Position numbers and translations under genes: made by a program
Part shown: one piece after another, positions 1-10,572 of the stretch
Position numbering within the stretch: position 1 is the first letter of the stretch
How the letters are laid out: the number at the start of each line of letters is the position of its first letter
The notes under the pieces: model-generated
Databases searched by the model: none
What the model was told of the DNA's origin: nothing
The model's input: the letters and a program-made list of their open reading frames with translations, nothing else
DNA from: Begonia masoniana
Lineage: Eukaryota > Streptophyta > Magnoliopsida > Cucurbitales > Begoniaceae
Assembly (NCBI GenBank): GCA_022432975.1
Contig: CM039512.1
Coordinates: 44,716,952 to 44,780,951 of the forward strand
DNA length: 64,000 nt
Direction: 5' to 3'

Positions 1-945
1 TTTTTCTACAAGGCTAGAAATCTCGGTGTACGATGGAAATGTCGACTTTGGTGTGTGGAAAAAGAAGATCCGTGCACTTCTTTCACACAACAAAGTCACC
101 ATTGCTCTAGAGAAAGACCAAGATAAATGGTCTGATGAGCAGGAAAAAAAAGGAGGAGATAGACGAAGAGGCGTACAACCTCTTGATTCTAAACCTCTCG
201 GACAATGTCCTGAGAAAGGTTGATGGAGCCGATACTCCACTAGAGATTTGGGGTAAGCTTGAATTGATTTATTCGGTTCAAACTGCCCCTAATCTCGCAT
301 TCTTTAAAGGCTCTTTATTCTCCTGGAAAATGGACACTAGTAAGTCCATAGATGAAAATTTAGATGAATTTCTAAAATTGACTCTTAGACTAAAAGGTAC
401 TGATTAGGCCTTAGATAAAACTAATAAGTCTATGATTCTATTAAATTCTATCCCTGAGTCTTACCAAGTTGCCAAAGACGCTTACCAGTATGCCGGTGTC
501 GTCCCCAGTGTAGATCTGATTTCTTCTGGTTTAAAAACCAGAGAATTAGAACTACTGAAATAAAAGAGATCTTGTTCGAATCTCTTTGTGAAGAATAGTC
601 CCGAACAAAGTAATAATAATGCCATAAATAAGTTCAAGAAGAAAAATAAAGGGAATAAGCCTAAAAGTGAAAATGTTGGCAAGGGTAAGAATGAGTCTAG
701 GAAATGTTTCCACTTTGGCAAGGTTGGTCACTTGAAGAAAAATTGCTTGGATTGGATTAAGAAGAATAAATCGGAGAATAATGAATCAAACCTTGTCTGT
801 AAGAATAATCAGGATGACCCCTTTAAGGTGTATAATGTCACTGATTTAAAGTGCCCTGATACTTGGGTGCTTGACTCCGGGTGTATCTTTCACATGAGTC
901 CTCATAAAGTCTGGTTTGCCGATTTCAGGAAGTTATATGAAAAAA
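1..945 (+). pseudogene. Ty1/copia gag-protease relic
   Basis: Reading three frames in turn gives a copia Gag (UBN2-like) followed by the start of the protease. The segment near 26-170 reads YDGNVDFGVWKKKIRALL, a typical copia Gag N-terminus. The frame then shifts (135-407) and meets a TAG at 405 and a TAA near 561. At 706-747 there is a zinc knuckle CFHFGKVGHLKKNC whose second Cys is Phe, so one zinc ligand is lost. WVLDSGCIFHM at about 868-897 is the copia protease active-site region (DSG). Homology stops abruptly near 945, where GC-rich unrelated sequence begins. The relic runs off the left edge of the window. Non-functional; family assignment is from motif recognition only. Confidence 0.8.
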
Positions 946-1359
946 CTGGAGCAAAGATGGGTGCGCAGCGGCGCGGGCGCCCCCAGCGCACCAAAATTGA
1001 TGTTTTTTTGCTATTTTTGATATTTCCAAATTGTTTCTATCCCGACTTTTCTGACGTATTTTTACACTTATTTTGGCACGTTTTCAAAATTTTTGAGGGT
1101 TACAAAAAACCCAAGATATCGAGTAAAAAATTTATCGAGAAAATTATTTTAAACATCGTTTTTAAACCGTTTGAGTTAGAAAGTAGGCACCGAGCTCGGG
1201 GCTGGTCGGCGGGCGTACATCGTAATATCGGAGACGCGATAGTTGTCGAGTCGTTCAAAAGGGGATAACTGACAATGCTGGCCGCCATGTAATGTGCTTC
1301 ACCGACATTGTAAGTATTTCTTTACCGTTAGTTAATTCTTTTCTAAGAATTAGCTTTTC
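946..1359. other. Unassigned sequence next to gap
   Basis: A GC-rich stub (about 958-992, alternating G/C blocks) is followed by T-rich sequence. In style it resembles the 3' third of the solo LTR at 58960-59540, which also goes from GC-rich to T-rich, but I cannot align the two. No gene is supported. Confidence 0.3.
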
Positions 1360-1459
1360 NNNNNNNNNNNNNNNNNNNNNNNNNNNNNNNNNNNNNNNNN
1401 NNNNNNNNNNNNNNNNNNNNNNNNNNNNNNNNNNNNNNNNNNNNNNNNNNNNNNNNNNN
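1360..1459. other. Assembly gap (100 N)
   Basis: Exactly 100 Ns, the usual placeholder for a gap of unknown size. Open frames spanning it are artefacts. Confidence 0.99.
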
Positions 1460-1682
1460 AAGAACGAGGTGTATTGAGGAACCAATAACCTGCAAAGGAC
1501 GGTAATTTAAGACAGTCATGCGTTTGATGGAGTAGAGAGAGTAGAGTAGAAGAAACTTCACTTCAACGATGTTCAACCGAACTGAACGTATAAGGAAAAA
1601 CAAATGAAGTACTATTACAGATATGTGTTAGAACCACGTTATTCATTTCAGCTTCAAGGTTTTAACTTGAGTTATGAGAACG

Positions 1683-2359
1683 CCGCGCTTAACTTCGGAG
1701 TTCTTATGGATCCGTTGTCATTGAGCTCCAAACGCGTCTTGCCTATGTTGGGAGGATCTCTTTCCTATGTGTCATTTCCCATACTGTCCCAAGCGCTGTG
1801 GATTGTGACGACCCCCTTTTTACGACCCGTCACCTTCCGGTTCGCCCCGCTCGGACGTACCGTCCATCCGGGTTCCGGTTGTGCAGCCATCGTACCATCT
1901 TACAGATCCGGGTCCTCACAATCACCCCCCTCGGGGGCCCACTTCCTCGTTGGCCACAATTCCGGTTGTTACAGCTCCTAGTACCTTTGGTACGACCCCT
2001 TTTCCCAGCAAGATATTGTCCGCTCGGGGGATTGGCCGCAGCCCACTATCCTCCCCTCACGGCTTGTTTGGCGAGAGCACTTCCCGGAAGGTCACCCAAC
2101 CTGGAATTACTCTCGCCGAAGCCCTTTTACTTCGGAGTTCTATGGTATCCGTTTGTCAATTGAGCTCCAAACGCGTCTTTGCTAGTTTGGGAGGATCCTC
2201 TTTACATATTTTTTCTTTCCACTACTTTCCCCAGCGCTGTGGATTGTGACGACCCCCTTTTTACGACCCGTCACCTTCCGGTTCGCCCTCCGGACGGTAC
2301 CGCCCATCCGGGTCCGTTCGGCAGCCATCGCACCATACCTTACAGATCCGGGTCTCACA
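1683..2359 (-). mobile_element. Truncated Cassandra-like TRIM with 5S-bearing LTRs
   Basis: Two copies of one LTR lie here: a partial one (1683-1920) and a full one (1988-2359, about 372 bp). They are separated by a 67-bp internal segment (1921-1987). The same arrangement is complete at 36788-37604. On the minus strand each LTR begins TGTGA(G)ACCCGGAT and the full one ends near GGTACCA, a mutated GTTACA. The primer site is degraded (agctcctagtacc on the plus strand). The LTRs carry a minus-strand 5S rRNA-like segment, which is the hallmark of Cassandra TRIMs. The left part of the left LTR is missing, with a junction near 1682 only about 220 bp from the gap. Confidence 0.8.
2068..2165 (-). other. 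5S rRNA-derived domain in TRIM LTR
   Basis: The plus strand reads acttcccggaaggtcaccc, then ctctcgccgaagc and cggagttctatggtatcc. This is the reverse complement of the plant 5S rRNA core (GGATCCCATCAGAACTCC ... CGAGAGTAGTAC ... GGGTGACCTCCTGGGAAGT). It covers the internal pol III promoter region, with several substitutions. A second, partial copy lies at about 1684-1735. It is an LTR component, not a 5S gene. Confidence 0.75.
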
Positions 2360-2524
2360 AGTCAATCCAAACCAAAGTACTTTATAATTCACCTAATCTG
2401 TTAATCTCTCTATGAGATATTGCCCAACCTCTGTGCATAGATAGAAGAGTCTTCATTTGTAACACAACTTTTTCTTAACCAACATACACATACATAGCTT
2501 TTACGCAGATCACATTGTAATGGA

Positions 2525-4645
2525 GAAGAAAGATCATCAAACATATACCATTCCTAACAAGATCATATTTGTAAAATAATTGAGTTTACATCTGAAAGTA
2601 AGGAATATCCCAATGGTACAAGTCTCGATACAGAAATCAAATTCCTAGAGAAACTAGGAATATAAATGTATTTTCAATATCTAGTACAAAATCACTACTT
2701 ATAATTAAAGTGCAGGTGCCAATGCTTACACACGTGAACGTATCTTACTGCCTGTATAGATGTATTGCTCACTTCCCACTGACTTCCTTAGATTTCTCAT
2801 ACCCTGCAAGGTATTTGAAATATAGATTGTAGAACCTGAATAAATCCACCATGTGTCACAAATAGAATTAACCATATTAGATTCAAACAAACAAGTGAGA
2901 TTAACGTACCTTTCTTTTCAAGCCAACTTTATATTTAGTGCAATCCTTCTGTATGTGTCCCTTCTTGTTACAGAAGAAACACCTGATTCTTTCTTGATTT
3001 CCAGGATTCTTGGATAGGTATCTTTACATTTCCACTTCTTTTTGGCTTGACGTTGGCTCTTTCCTTGTGTTGTCACATATGCACTCTCACCCATTTCCAT
3101 AGCTAATCTACCTTCCTCTTGAACACACATGGTCAATAATTCATTGATAGACCATTTATCCTTATGTGTGTTGTGAAATATTTTGAATGATCCATATGCT
3201 TGTGGAAGAGTTTTAAAATATATGCACAAGAAAGCAGTCAGACATGTCAACATCAAGGTTTTTTTGAGCTGAGGTGCAATGTCCTTCATTTGCATTATGT
3301 GCTCACACACACCATTCATTGATATGAGCCTTAATAATGAAAATTTTATTATTAGGGTGCTGACAAGTGCCTTATCTGAAGTCTCAAATTGTTGATCAAT
3401 AGACTTCAGCAAATCCTTGACATTTTTATGCTCACCAACTGAACCTCGTATACTAGCACAGATATAGTCATTATATACATAATGCTGAGGTGATTATATC
3501 GCTCCCAACGCTCACTAAGAATAAGATCTTTCTTACTACTAGTAGAAGTATAATTGGCTCATCTTTTTCTTATAGCATTATCAAAGTCCATAGGCCCCAT
3601 TTTGAGAAGGATTTTTTTTTCCCTCCAAACTATAGTTTTCACCATTCAATTCAGGAATATCACATTTGAAATTAGAGAAATTACCAATATTCATAGCTGC
3701 AAAATAAAAAATAGACATGCTTATCAACTACAATATGAAACCAACAACATAAATCATACTTTATCAATATAAATCATGCTCAAAGATTATGAATCAAGTG
3801 ACATAAAACGTGCATGTGGGCTAAAGTTTATATTCAATAAGATTCATATAACGTTATGATAAAATTATTGAATCATATTCCCTTTCTTAATACATGTGGG
3901 TAACTTAAGTAATATAATTCGATATTTTATCTTAATTAATTATACAAATACAATAGAGATTATTGTGGGATAAAATCCATTATATTCATGCAATTAATTC
4001 ATTATATATATATATATTTGGATAATTAAAGATGTTGTGACTACTCAATAATTAACTAAATTATACAGATCATTCAACATTTGAATTAATTATGCAAAAT
4101 ATTCATACTTAAAAAAAATCATAATATATGAACATGAATTAATATAAACTATAATTTTTTTTTAACCTTTAAGAAAATAAATAATATATTTATTTAAAAT
4201 CCAAAATCATCAGTAATTAAGTTCCAGCCGAATGGCAGCCCACTCAAATATTCATGAGAGAGGCACGAGTTCAAATCCCATGAGGCGCAATAACATTATT
4301 TGGTCCTTCTTAAACTACACGTAGTTCACTTTATGCCTTCTGTATGATAACCGAAATACATGTACTCTTAACCTACCAGAAATTACATGTGGTTTTGGTT
4401 ATCTTCAATCTCTAAATGGGTCATTTTGACCCTCGCGTAACCTGCCAAAAAACCAACCATAAATCCGACGATATCTCATGATTTTAGACAGCAAATTCGA
4501 TGATTCAAAATGCAGTATGTTCGTAATCAAGTTTCTGTATGATTCTTAACAAAAAAAACTGCTTTGAAAATGCCCAAAACGTAAAATTTTAATATGAAAA
4601 AAAAAATCAACTATCAAGACAGAGGTGTTACTGCTCTGATACCAA
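2525..4645 (-). pseudogene. Ty1/copia relic: PBS, gag, zinc knuckle, dead protease
   Basis: Reading right to left: a primer site TTGGTATCAGAGCAG (4645-4631) matching initiator-Met tRNA; about 940 bp of leader; then a Gag start at 3694 (MNIGNFSNF..., with LNGENYSLEGKKILLKMG). The Gag continues through SIRGSVGEHKNVKDLLKSI and NTHKDKWSINELLTMCVQEE near 3150. A 1-nt shift near 2985 puts the zinc knuckle CFFCNKKGHIQKDC in another frame. The protease follows as WWIYSGSTIYIS, where the catalytic DSG has become YSG. YIPSFSRNLISVSRL near 2600 is typical of the segment between protease and pre-integrase domain. Homology ends near 2525, beside the truncated TRIM. Many stops; long dead. Confidence 0.8.
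4221..4430 (+). repeat. Possible tRNA-derived SINE relic
   Basis: An A-box-like AGCCGAATGGC at 4226-4236 and a B-box-like AGTTCAAATCC at 4268-4278 are spaced as in pol III tRNA promoters, in AT-rich DNA. It lies in the leader of the copia relic. No poly-A tail or TSD is clear, so both the end and the call are tentative. Confidence 0.3.
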
Positions 4646-5213
4646 CATTTAAATTTAATCTTTATCGAACTAACATGCCTTTTCTTATGACATAAGACAA
4701 ACATTTAGAATCTCTTCTAAACCTTTAATTCTCACGAACGATGGTGTATATCTGAATCAATGAGAAAATGGGCTTAGCGGACCTTCAACAAATGACCCCT
4801 CAAATATAAACTTTTTCCATCAAAGAGTTTCCATTGATAGGGTGCAACATGGACGGTTGTCTTTGATGGTGTCTTTTGAAAAATCTCACCAAACCATATA
4901 GTAATTAACATAATTACTAACATATTAAACATACAAGATTTCAACAAAGAAGATAGAGAAATTTGTTGAAAAAAATATAAAGAAGAAATAGTAAGCGACT
5001 GAAAGATTGGAGGAAAGAAAGATATTCTGTTTTCAAAAAATAAGTTGAAAGAGAGAGAGAGAGAGAGAAAGCTTTTGGGAGAGATAATCATTTTATTTAA
5101 AAAAATGACACATTTGGCAAAGAAAGATAACCAAGCAAGAGATCAAAATAAAGAGAAAGTAACCCACTAAAAAAAAGGAGTCAGACATGTGAAGAAATCT
5201 TCGTATGACTATT
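4646..5213. other. Putative copia LTR remnant and AT-rich DNA
   Basis: This lies directly upstream (minus strand) of the copia primer site at 4645, where the 5' LTR of that relic would be expected. No second LTR copy is in the window to confirm it. It contains a short (GA)n run at about 5050-5070. The minus-strand open frame at 4774-5091 is compositionally simple and not recognisable. Confidence 0.35.
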
Positions 5214-5402
5214 AGAGTTGACAAATGAGCCGGCCGAGCCGAGCCAAGCCAAAATTAGTTCGGCTCACCGAGGCAAGCCTAACCAGCCTACCGAGTCTAA
5301 CGAGTCGAGGCTAATGAGCTCGCTTGAAAAGATTTCAATTTGAGCCGGCTCGCGAGCCACGAGTTAAACGAGTCAAACCGAACCGGATCAACGAGCCAAG
5401 CG
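5214..5402. repeat. GAGCC/GAGTC-rich dispersed repeat
   Basis: About 190 bp built from short variants of GAGCCGAGCC, GAGTC and their complements (cgagccgagccaagcc, gcctaccgagtctaacgag, gagccggctcgcgagcc). It is embedded in AT-rich sequence, locally palindromic and non-coding. Such arrays are common in plant genomes; I cannot assign a family. Confidence 0.45.
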
Positions 5403-5813
5403 TATATAAATATTTTTAACTTATATTAATATAATATAATTTTTTTTTAATTTTCATTTAAAATTATAATAAGTATTAATAATTATATGTCAACGATATT
5501 TACTCATTTAATTTAAAATATTAGTTATGTTAAGGTATATAAAATTGAATGTATTAATAAAAAAATTATTTGGGACTATTCAATAAAAAAATATAACATA
5601 AATATCATTAAAAATATTTTCATATTATCAGTAACATGATATTATGATTGTTTTCTTCTTCTTTATGTATTAACTATTTAGTGGCTGAGAAGATATAGTA
5701 ATTAATTATGTGAATCTGCGTACTTTTGTTGAGATTTGTTACATGAATATATTTAGATAATTCAATAAATTTTTCATAATTAATTTAATTATTATTTGAA
5801 AAAGAAGAAAAAA
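5403..5813. other. AT-rich intergenic DNA
   Basis: Very AT-rich, no gene seen. It ends at an A-run immediately before the LTR start. Confidence 0.5.
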
Positions 5814-6929
5814 TGTAACACCCGGCATTTTCGGCCATGTAATAATCTGTTGAATTATTGTATGGATTTAATTTGTCATTATTACAATAACTATTTTATT
5901 GTAAACTTTGGAGCATTTAATGGGGAGAGAACCGAACTAAAGGCTAACTAAACTAAACATTAAGTTTAAAATGCATGGAAGGGTAAATTGGAGAGAAATT
6001 AAGGTTGGTGGGAGATAGCCAATGGTTGAGTGACATCTGGCGACTTGACGAAGAAGCTAAGTCTTCCTCCTACGTGAAACCCTCATTTCTCATCTGTTTC
6101 TTCCCACTGCCCTTTGTTTTCTCTTCCTGGCGATTTTTGACAAAGCACCAACACTTTGTTTCCTCGTTTTTCTTCTGTTTCCTTCAACCAAGGTAATCAT
6201 CTACGGAAGTTATTGATTTTGGACAAGTTTAATGCGAGTTTTCACTGGGTTTAGGGTTATTAATTCCGTGAAAACTCACTGTTTTGGATGAAAATACGTT
6301 AGTGTGTTTTCCTAAAGAGTTGAAATGAGCTTGCTGCATAATCTACAAGTTATTTGTTAGCATTTGCAGCTTGTTTAATTTCTCTACATTGCAGCAACAG
6401 AACCGAGCGTTCCAGAGACATTCGAGCATTCTACATTGCAGCAAACAGGTAAGTTCATAACCGTAGGTTGGCCCTTGAGGCCCTACATCACGGAGGTACT
6501 AGGTTTCCTGTTCTGTCGGGTTGTTTTGGGTAGAAAGGTTATAGTCTATGTTCTGAAATGTCTGGCTTCGATTTACCTTCTGTTGTCTTATTTCTGCTGT
6601 CTGCCTGTTTAAGTTCAAGCACCGTTCATGCATACACGTTTTCTCTGAAAGTCATGCAAAACCGATTTCTGTACACCGTTTGAAAGTAAACAAGATAAAA
6701 TCCGACTGAAATGTACCAGGTTAAGTGCGAGACGGGGACTGGCCCAAGAACTGTTTACTGTATTGTATCCCTGAATGTGCCTGATAGTGCACCCTCCCCC
6801 TCCCCCACTGTTTGCCAGTTCCCCTATAAGCTCCACTTAATTCTACTGCCACTGTAACTTAATGCTCTGTACTGTCACCGTATTTCTGAAAAACTGCATG
6901 CATAGCATTTTTCATCACTACATATCTAT

Positions 6930-7022
6930 ATGTTCTTACTGAGTTTTAGACTCATAGGTGAACTCCTTGATGTAGGTACTGAACCCGAACGTGAGGACCT
7001 TGTGCCTCAATCTGAAGAATAG
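6930..7022 (+). CDS. Conserved LTR leader micro-ORF (element A), 30 aa
   Basis: The ORF starts MFLLSFRLIGELLDVG and ends REDLVPQSEE-stop. Equivalent ORFs lie in every long gypsy LTR of this window that retains this region: 8422, 13041, 15431, 22555, 27791 (start differs), 41738, 50315, 58441 (frameshifted) and 63404. Shared features are MFLLS, RLI, a V-G pair and an acidic tail ending at the stop. Length differences are in multiples of three in all intact copies. No homologue is known to me. It could instead be the last exon of a spliced leader ORF, because ATGTAG/GT in its middle resembles a splice acceptor. Confidence 0.4.
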   Translation: MFLLSFRLIGELLDVGTEPEREDLVPQSEE

Positions 7023-7679
7023 GTGGCTGGTGGCTCGAGCTCTCGGGGGTGGTTGCTGCAGTCAGACACAATTTTCTGACCCGAGGTTTAAGTCTTAGTC
7101 TTTTAAGAAATGTTCATATCTGTAAAATCTTCTGAAATTCTAGTGTGTTTGTTTTAAAACTCTGTTGAGGTCCTGTGTTTAGTCTTAAAAACTCTGTAGG
7201 AAATTCTGTTGGACGTATATATAATGTATAAGTTCTGATGATCGAGTTTTAAATCTCTGTTGACAGTTGTTAGTTGTTTCCTGTGAAATGTCTTGAAAAC
7301 ATTCTGGAACTGCTAGAGTTCTCCCTTTTCAGGTCATGCATGGATGGTCTCGAATTTTAGAGCCATCCATGCAGTTTGTTTTCTTGAAATCTGTCATTTG
7401 TAATGAAGGTCTGAAACCTGTATGCCTTCTGTTGTGCTCGAGAACCATGTTTTGAATTGGTTTGAGAATCTGAGACCTTCATGTTTTCTGTTCTTTAATC
7501 TCTCTGTCTATATGTTTTCTGTTAAAAGTTGTCAAATTCTGCCCCTTTTAAACTGCAACTTCCGATCACGTTTAATGCATCCACCGATAGTCACTGTTCA
7601 CATTTTGTCTTATCTCATCCACCGGTGAACAGTTGATTTCATCAGTCTTAGTTACTTTTGCCGGTTCCATCTGTCTCTC

Positions 7680-7935
7680 AGTTTAACTTCATCTTCTGAC
7701 GACGTCATCTCTTCTTCCGATGACGTCACCATAGCTTTTCTTCTGCCGATTACGTTTACTGCCTTTATCTGCCGATGACGTCATCACATAATCCGATTTC
7801 GTTTAATGCCTACATCTTCCGGTGACGTCATCTATCTTCCGATGACGTCATCACCTTCTACCGATTTCGTTCACTGTCTGCATCCACCGATGACGTCGTC
7901 CATCTTCCGGCTGACGTCATCTCCTTCTACCGATT
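7680..7935 (+). promoter_or_regulatory. TGACGTCA/CTTCCG motif cluster in LTR
   Basis: Several GACGTCA cores (gacgacgtcatc, gatgacgtca, ggtgacgtcatc, gctgacgtcatc) each lie next to cttccg, ccaccg or ctaccg. TGACGTCA is a perfect palindrome bound by bZIP factors in plants and animals; that role here is inference. The same motif pair recurs in the other LTRs. Confidence 0.5.
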
Positions 7936-8421
7936 TCGTTTACTGTCTATTCCTACCGATGAACTCAATTCTTGTTTATAGTTCACATCCACCGACTAGC
8001 ACTGTTCATCTTTTGTTATATCTGCATCCACCGTTAGCTTTTATCTTTCTGCCCAGTTTTACTCTCCTCCTTTCGATTATCACTGTACCCTTTTGTTTTA
8101 TTTAATCCACCGAAGCTCTTTTTATACTAAGTCTTCCGCTAGCCTAAATTCTTTTAAATTAAGTTCATTTCTGTTTTCTGCTTCACCCGAGAACTCTCTC
8201 TCTCTCTCTGTAAATGTTTTCGGTTACTCACTGCAGTTTCTCCCTCTCTGTAAAGCTAAGTTTTTTTTTAGGGTTTACGATGGCAGTGCATGTTTCCTGT
8301 CATTCGATTCTGTTTCTCTGTAAATATTTTAAAAGTATAATGTCCACTGTTTTGACCGATCTGTTCAAAGAAAATAGTCACTATTTTCCGTTATCTGTCC
8401 CGGAGTGATGGATCCGATCGC

Positions 8422-8514
8422 CTATTCATTGGCCTGAGACACAAAATCCTCATCCGTGTGATCCATACCTACAACAGTGAGTTCAACTATGAGCCTAGAG
8501 CTCAGTAAGAACAT
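8422..8514 (-). CDS. Conserved LTR leader micro-ORF (element C), 30 aa
   Basis: It starts MFLLSSRLIVEL and ends TDEDFVSQANE-stop. It has the same 31-codon span as the copies at 6930 and 63404, but the middle differs (TVVGMDH). It sits at the truncated edge of the LTR, with the stop 1-3 bp from the junction. Confidence 0.4.
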   Translation of the reverse strand: MFLLSSRLIVELTVVGMDHTDEDFVSQANE

Positions 8515-8639
8515 ACAATGCAGTGATGCATATACTATGCATGAACTTTTGAAATACATGAACATTAATTTACATTACATTCAGGTGGACATGAGGTATA
8601 AGTGGGGCTTATAGAGGAACTGGCGCACATACATACATG

Positions 8640-9690
8640 TAACAACAGGACATAACAGGAGTACATAACATATATAACAGGAGTACATAACAGGAGTACA
8701 TAACATATATAACAGGAGTACATAACATATATAACAGGAGTACATAACATATATAACAGGAGTACATAACATATATAACAGGAGTACATAACAGGAGTAC
8801 ATAACATATATAACAGGAGTACATAACATATATAACAGGAGTACATAACATATATAACAGGAGTACATAACATATATAACAGGAGTACATAACAGGAGTA
8901 CATAACATATATAACAGGAGTACATAACAGGAGTACATAACATATATAACAGGAGTACATAACATATATAACAGGAGTACATAACATATATAACAGGAGT
9001 ACATAACAGGAGTACATAACATATATAACAGGAGTACATAACATATATAACAGGAGTACATAACAGGAGTACATAACATATATAACAGGAGTACATAACA
9101 GGAGTACATAACAGGAGTACATAACATATATAACAGGAGTACATAACATATATAACAGGAGTACATAACAGGAGTACATAACATATATAACAGGAGTACA
9201 TAACATATATAACAGGAGTACATAACATATATAACAGGAGTACATAACATATATAACAGGAGTACATAACATATATAACAGGAGTACATAACATATATAA
9301 CAGGAGTACATAACATATATAACAGGAGTACATAACAGGAGTACATAACATATATAACAGGAGTACATAACATATATAACAGGAGTACATAACATATATA
9401 ACAGGAGTACATAACATATATAACAGGAGTACATAACAGGAGTACATAACATATATAACAGGAGTACATAACATATATAACAGGAGTACATAACATATAT
9501 AACAGGAGTACATAACATATATAACAGGAGTACATAACAGGAGTACATAACAGGAGTACATAACAGGAGTACATAACAGGAGTACATAACAGGAGTACAT
9601 AACATATATAACAGGAGTACATAACAGGAGTACATAACAGGAGTACATAACATATATAACAGGTAACATATATAACAGGAGTACATAACA
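8640..9690. repeat. Composite 13/22-bp minisatellite in LTR
   Basis: The array is built from two words: AACAGGAGTACAT (13 bp) alone, or the same word plus AACATATAT (22 bp). Roughly 55-60 units are mixed in irregular order. The related solo LTR has only a seed of it (13248-13295: ggagtacatgtcacaacagg, ggagtacatgacagg), so the array is a local expansion in the variable part of the LTR. Both unit lengths leave remainder 1 when divided by 3 and neither contains a minus-strand stop. All three minus frames therefore stay open for about 1 kb; these are not genes. Confidence 0.95.
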
Positions 9691-10533
9691 GGATGTCAGT
9701 TCCCGTCCCACACTTAACCGTACATTACATTAACATTTTTATCTTTCTTAACTTCAAATCGCGTGCATAAAACCTTTGCATGACTTTCAAGAAAACATGT
9801 ATGCATGAACATATACAGTGCTTAAACATAACATAAATAGGCGACAAGATATCAAAGCAAGACATAAAGCAAAACACATTTAACTTAGAACATAACCTAC
9901 GACTTAACTAGCCGACAGCCAAAACCTAGTATCTCCGTGTTGTAGGGCCTTAAGGACCAAACCTATACGTATGAACTTACATGATGTCCGTAGAGTTGCA
10001 AGCACGCACGTACGTTCTCGGAGATTCACGAACCTATATTATGTATAACCGGACCATTAACCCTAAACTTCAACAAAACTAAGGGATAACTAACCTAAAC
10101 TCGTTAACTAACGTAAATGGTTACCTTTAACGGAGAAAATAGGAGAAAACAGGAGAAGACGAAGTTTGGAAATCGTCGCACGTTGTCTGGAAGAGAGAAA
10201 ACAGAGGAGAGAGAAAAATGAGAGTTTTACGTAGAAGAGAAGAGAAGAGAGGAAGAGGAAGAGGAAGAGAAAGCTTGGCTTCTTCCACAAGCTTGGACAA
10301 GTGGCACTCCCTCATTGGCTCCCTCCCAACCATTTTAATTGTCTTCCCAATTTGCCCATCCATTGGTTTCTAATTAATTCGCTATTTAGCTCATCGATTC
10401 GGTTTCTCCAAAATCCTCTTTTTCCACTAAACATTCAAACAAATTTCAATAAAATATTCATTATATTAATATCGAATTAATCCCGTTTATTAATTCAAAG
10501 GATAATTACATGGCCAAAATGCCAGGTGTTACA

Positions 10534-10546
10534 TCCCACCCACCTT
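10534..10546 (-). other. Polypurine tract of element C
   Basis: On the minus strand AAGGTGGGTGGGA directly precedes the LTR start TGTAACACC. It matches the tract of element E (AAGGTGGGTGGAA at 49221) and sets the LTR boundary. Confidence 0.75.
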
Positions 10547-10572
10547 AATAAAATTTTGTCCTCAAAATTTGC

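Larger units (their letters stand above)
5814..8420 (+). repeat. Ty3/gypsy LTR, element A (3' end truncated)
   Basis: It begins TGTAACACCCGGCATTTTCG, as do the other gypsy LTRs here. The order of internal blocks matches element E: splice-like AG/GTAATC at 6192; the block CAG/GTAAGTTCATA at 6446 followed by GGCCCTTGAGGCCCTACATC; GACGGGGACTGGCCC at 6731; CTATAAGCTCCACTTA near 6824; the short ORF at 6930-7022; the TGACGTCA region at 7680-7935. The expected end (a TCACA terminus like that at 36164) is missing: homology stops near 8420 in ggagtgatggatccgatc, where an oppositely oriented LTR begins. No body belonging to this LTR is visible. Confidence 0.8.
8421..10533 (-). repeat. 3' LTR of gypsy element C (truncated)
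   Basis: On the minus strand it begins at 10533 with TGTAACACCTGGCATTTTGG, directly after the polypurine tract of element C. It carries the splice-donor/GGCCCTAC block near 9990-9930 and the GGGACGGGAACTGAC block near 9700. A large minisatellite follows (8640-9690), then CTATAAGCCCCACTTA near 8600 and the leader micro-ORF (8422-8514). It stops at 8421, just past the micro-ORF stop, so about 1.2 kb of the distal LTR including its TCACA end is missing. The junction with the opposite LTR is abrupt. Confidence 0.8.

Noticed and set aside
1255..1603. ORFs crossing the N gap
   Set aside because: They owe their length to 100 Ns.
8565..9711. Three overlapping minus-strand ORFs of 337-376 codons, rich in Cys, Tyr and Leu
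   Set aside because: They are readings of the 13/22-bp minisatellite. Both unit lengths shift the frame by one, so the same peptide words appear in all frames.
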